Source: Bacteroidales bacterium (lineage in GTDB: Bacteria; Bacteroidota; Bacteroidia; Bacteroidales; UBA1556). From it: a stretch of DNA of 7,383 nt. Under the pieces are notes generated by a model that did not search any database, was not told the origin of the DNA, and was given only the letters and a program-made list of their open reading frames with translations. The position numbers were made by a program, and so were the translations under genes. Below, in pieces: positions 6,262 to 7,383 of this stretch. The stretch is from the NCBI GenBank assembly GCA_029935325.1, contig JAOZKO010000131.1, positions 1 to 7,383 of the forward strand, read 5' to 3'. The first letter of the stretch is position 1. The number at the start of each line of letters is the position of its first letter.

Positions 6262-7116
6262 TTAATGCAAAGGCTTGCGTTTTACAACGCCACCATGTAC
6301 CTCTCCCATAATATGCTCAGCAATAAATGCTTTGGAATCAATTTCTAGAATCTTACGTACAACTCTATTTACTTCTAATCTTGTTACAATAGTATAAACT
6401 ACTTCTAGATTTTTAGTAGGATCAGTTGATTTGCCTCCTCTTGCATTATAGAGGGTTACGCTCTTATTTAATTCGTCAATTAGCATTTCTTTTATTTCAG
6501 TATGCATATCCGAAACAATAGTTAGCCCATAGTACTCTTCGATACCATGTATGACAAAATCTACTGTTTTAGAAGCAACAAAATAAGTGAGTAAAGAATA
6601 TAGTGCTGTTTCGATTCCTAGTAATACACCAGCAAAAGAGAATATTATAATATTAAGAACAAGTATTGTATCGCCAACAGATAGGAAGGTTACTCTACTA
6701 ATTGAAAGTGCAAGAATCTCAGTACCATCAATTACAGAGCTGCCTCTAACTGCAAAACCAATTCCTAAACCAAGAAAGAATCCGCCAAAAATTGATATTA
6801 ATAGTTTGTCCTCTGTGATAACTGGATATTCAACATAGCTTAATGCAAGGGCTAAGATGCTAATCGCAATGATACTAAGTATTGCAAATCTACGATTTAC
6901 ACGAATTGCTCCCATTATAATAAATGGGATATTAATTATGACAATCCAATAAGGTAAGTTAATGGGAGTGACTTTAGCTAAAAGCATTGATATTCCAGTT
7001 ACACCACCATCAATAAAACCATTGGGAATAAGAAATGCCTCTAGACCAAAGGAAGCTGATAGAACTCCTATTAGTATTAGCATCATGCTTTTGATATTCT
7101 TTGTGTATTTATTCAT
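6262..7116 (-). CDS. YitT family membrane protein (DUF161 + DUF2179)
   Basis: This is a complete protein of 284 residues, the usual family length. The N-terminal part is an integral membrane domain with helices at about 10-30, 34-50, 55-73, 77-95, 106-124 and 150-182. It carries the family's conserved GGVTGIS (37-43), the N-x-P in the third helix (INIPF), and the RGSSVIDGTEILA stretch (124-136). The soluble C-terminal domain from about 191 to 278 matches DUF2179: GLTIVSDMHTEIKEML, SVTLYNARGG, VVYTIVTRLE and IDSKAFIAEHIMGEVHGG. The substrate of the family is not established; the membrane domain suggests transport and the soluble domain may bind a small ligand or act in regulation. It lies 58 bases downstream of the MFS gene on the same strand, but a promoter-like element and a dyad in that gap allow separate transcription. 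The ATG at 7116 is the natural start, since the first helix begins about ten residues later. Confidence 0.93.
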   Translation of the reverse strand: MNKYTKNIKSMMLILIGVLSASFGLEAFLIPNGFIDGGVTGISMLLAKVTPINLPYWIVIINIPFIIMGAIRVNRRFAILSIIAISILALALSYVEYPVITEDKLLISIFGGFFLGLGIGFAVRGSSVIDGTEILALSISRVTFLSVGDTILVLNIIIFSFAGVLLGIETALYSLLTYFVASKTVDFVIHGIEEYYGLTIVSDMHTEIKEMLIDELNKSVTLYNARGGKSTDPTKNLEVVYTIVTRLEVNRVVRKILEIDSKAFIAEHIMGEVHGGVVKRKPLH

Positions 7117-7141
7117 AGATACTCTTTAATTTAATGATTTG

Positions 7142-7162
7142 CAAAAATACAATTTTTGTATT
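7142..7162 (-). promoter_or_regulatory. Candidate Bacteroidota -7 element overlapping an AT dyad, upstream of the YitT-family gene
   Basis: Read on the minus strand, TATTTTTG (7142-7149) matches the Bacteroidota -7 consensus TAnnTTTG. It would place transcription start about 15-20 bases before the ATG at 7116. No TTTG-type -33 element is seen at the expected distance. The dyad AATACAA-TTT-TTGTATT (7146-7162) overlaps it and could be an operator, or just AT-rich sequence. Confidence 0.3.
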
Positions 7163-7174
7163 AATAAATATCTC

Positions 7175-7383
7175 CTATTTGCAATCCAGTTTCTTGATAA
7201 ATAACAAACTAACAATCATTGAAATGCTAATAAGTATAAAAACAAAATTATAGCCAATTAGCTGAATAAGAAAACCAGCCATTAGAGGGAAAATAGCAGG
7301 AAGAATATTTCCTGCACCCGACATGCCAGCATATAAAGTGCGATTTTCTGTATTAGAAATCTCAATAAGCATACCCTTCATTT
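7175..7383 (-). CDS. MFS transporter, C-terminal fragment (start beyond the window)
   Basis: The minus-strand frame is open to the right edge of the window and stops at 7175-7177 (TAG), so only the last 69 or so residues are visible. They contain the typical end of a major facilitator superfamily permease: a cytoplasmic loop with ISNTENRTLYAGMSGAGN, then two hydrophobic helices (ILPAIFPLMAGFLIQLIGY and FVFILISISMIVSLLFI) and a short Lys-rich tail (KKLDCK). The N-R-x-x-Y-A-G loop is common in Bacteroidota MFS proteins. The Met at 7381 is probably internal rather than the start, because the family needs about ten further helices upstream. The substrate cannot be told from this part. Confidence 0.75.
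   Translation of the reverse strand, partial: MKGMLIEISNTENRTLYAGMSGAGNILPAIFPLMAGFLIQLIGYNFVFILISISMIVSLLFIKKLDCK

Noticed and set aside
6587..6838. Plus-strand open frame of 83 codons
   Set aside because: Antisense to the membrane domain of the YitT-family gene; no independent support.
1..7383. tRNA, rRNA, riboswitch or a complete defence system
   Set aside because: No cloverleaf-like sequence, rRNA segment, known aptamer core or recognisable defence gene set was found on either strand by eye.

Overview
The window looks like an AT-rich piece of a Bacteroidota chromosome. The strongest evidence is two large secreted multidomain proteins that both end in a type IX secretion system (T9SS) type A C-terminal sorting domain, a system largely confined to this phylum. 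An SPII lipoprotein, A/T-rich start regions without Shine-Dalgarno sequences, and a fragment resembling the DUF6371 family (typical of Bacteroidota mobile DNA) agree with this. Genus and species cannot be told from the sequence.

Layout. Bases 2-2869 (+) hold the 3' part of a large surface or secreted protein: right-handed parallel beta-helix, linker, MAM-like beta-sandwich, two PKD/Ig-like modules, then the T9SS sorting domain. Thirteen bases later, on the same strand, lies a 168-residue lipoprotein (2883-3389). Bases 3390-3919 are a small gene graveyard: a C-terminal fragment that appears paralogous to the lipoprotein (3398-3502), a signal-peptide stub cut short by a stop codon (3536-3592), a frameshifted minus-strand remnant whose C-terminus resembles DUF6371 proteins (3595-3859), and a perfect 17-bp tandem duplication (3860-3893).

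Bases 3920-5653 (-) encode an intact T9SS-exported protein with seven near-identical SBBP-type repeats, predicted to form a seven-bladed beta-propeller. A 16-bp perfect direct repeat brackets this gene (3849-3864 and 5740-5755). The 600-bp gap that follows (5654-6261) has no intact gene. It holds a possible C-terminal gene remnant (5758-5859), a MITE-like element with imperfect terminal inverted repeats (5979-6137) carrying the widespread CGCAAAG-type intergenic repeat, and a GC-rich hairpin (6211-6231).

The right end is ordinary core-type sequence on the minus strand: a complete YitT-family membrane protein (6262-7116), preceded by the C-terminal end of an MFS transporter that runs out of the window (7175-7383).

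How the genes fit together: the left and centre form a cell-surface or secretome locus with an adhesin- or enzyme-like architecture, an outer-surface lipoprotein and a propeller protein, embedded in rearranged DNA. The YitT/MFS pair is unrelated membrane-transport housekeeping. I do not see a complete defence, secretion or biosynthetic system. The most unusual content is the layered gene decay and the repeats around the propeller gene.
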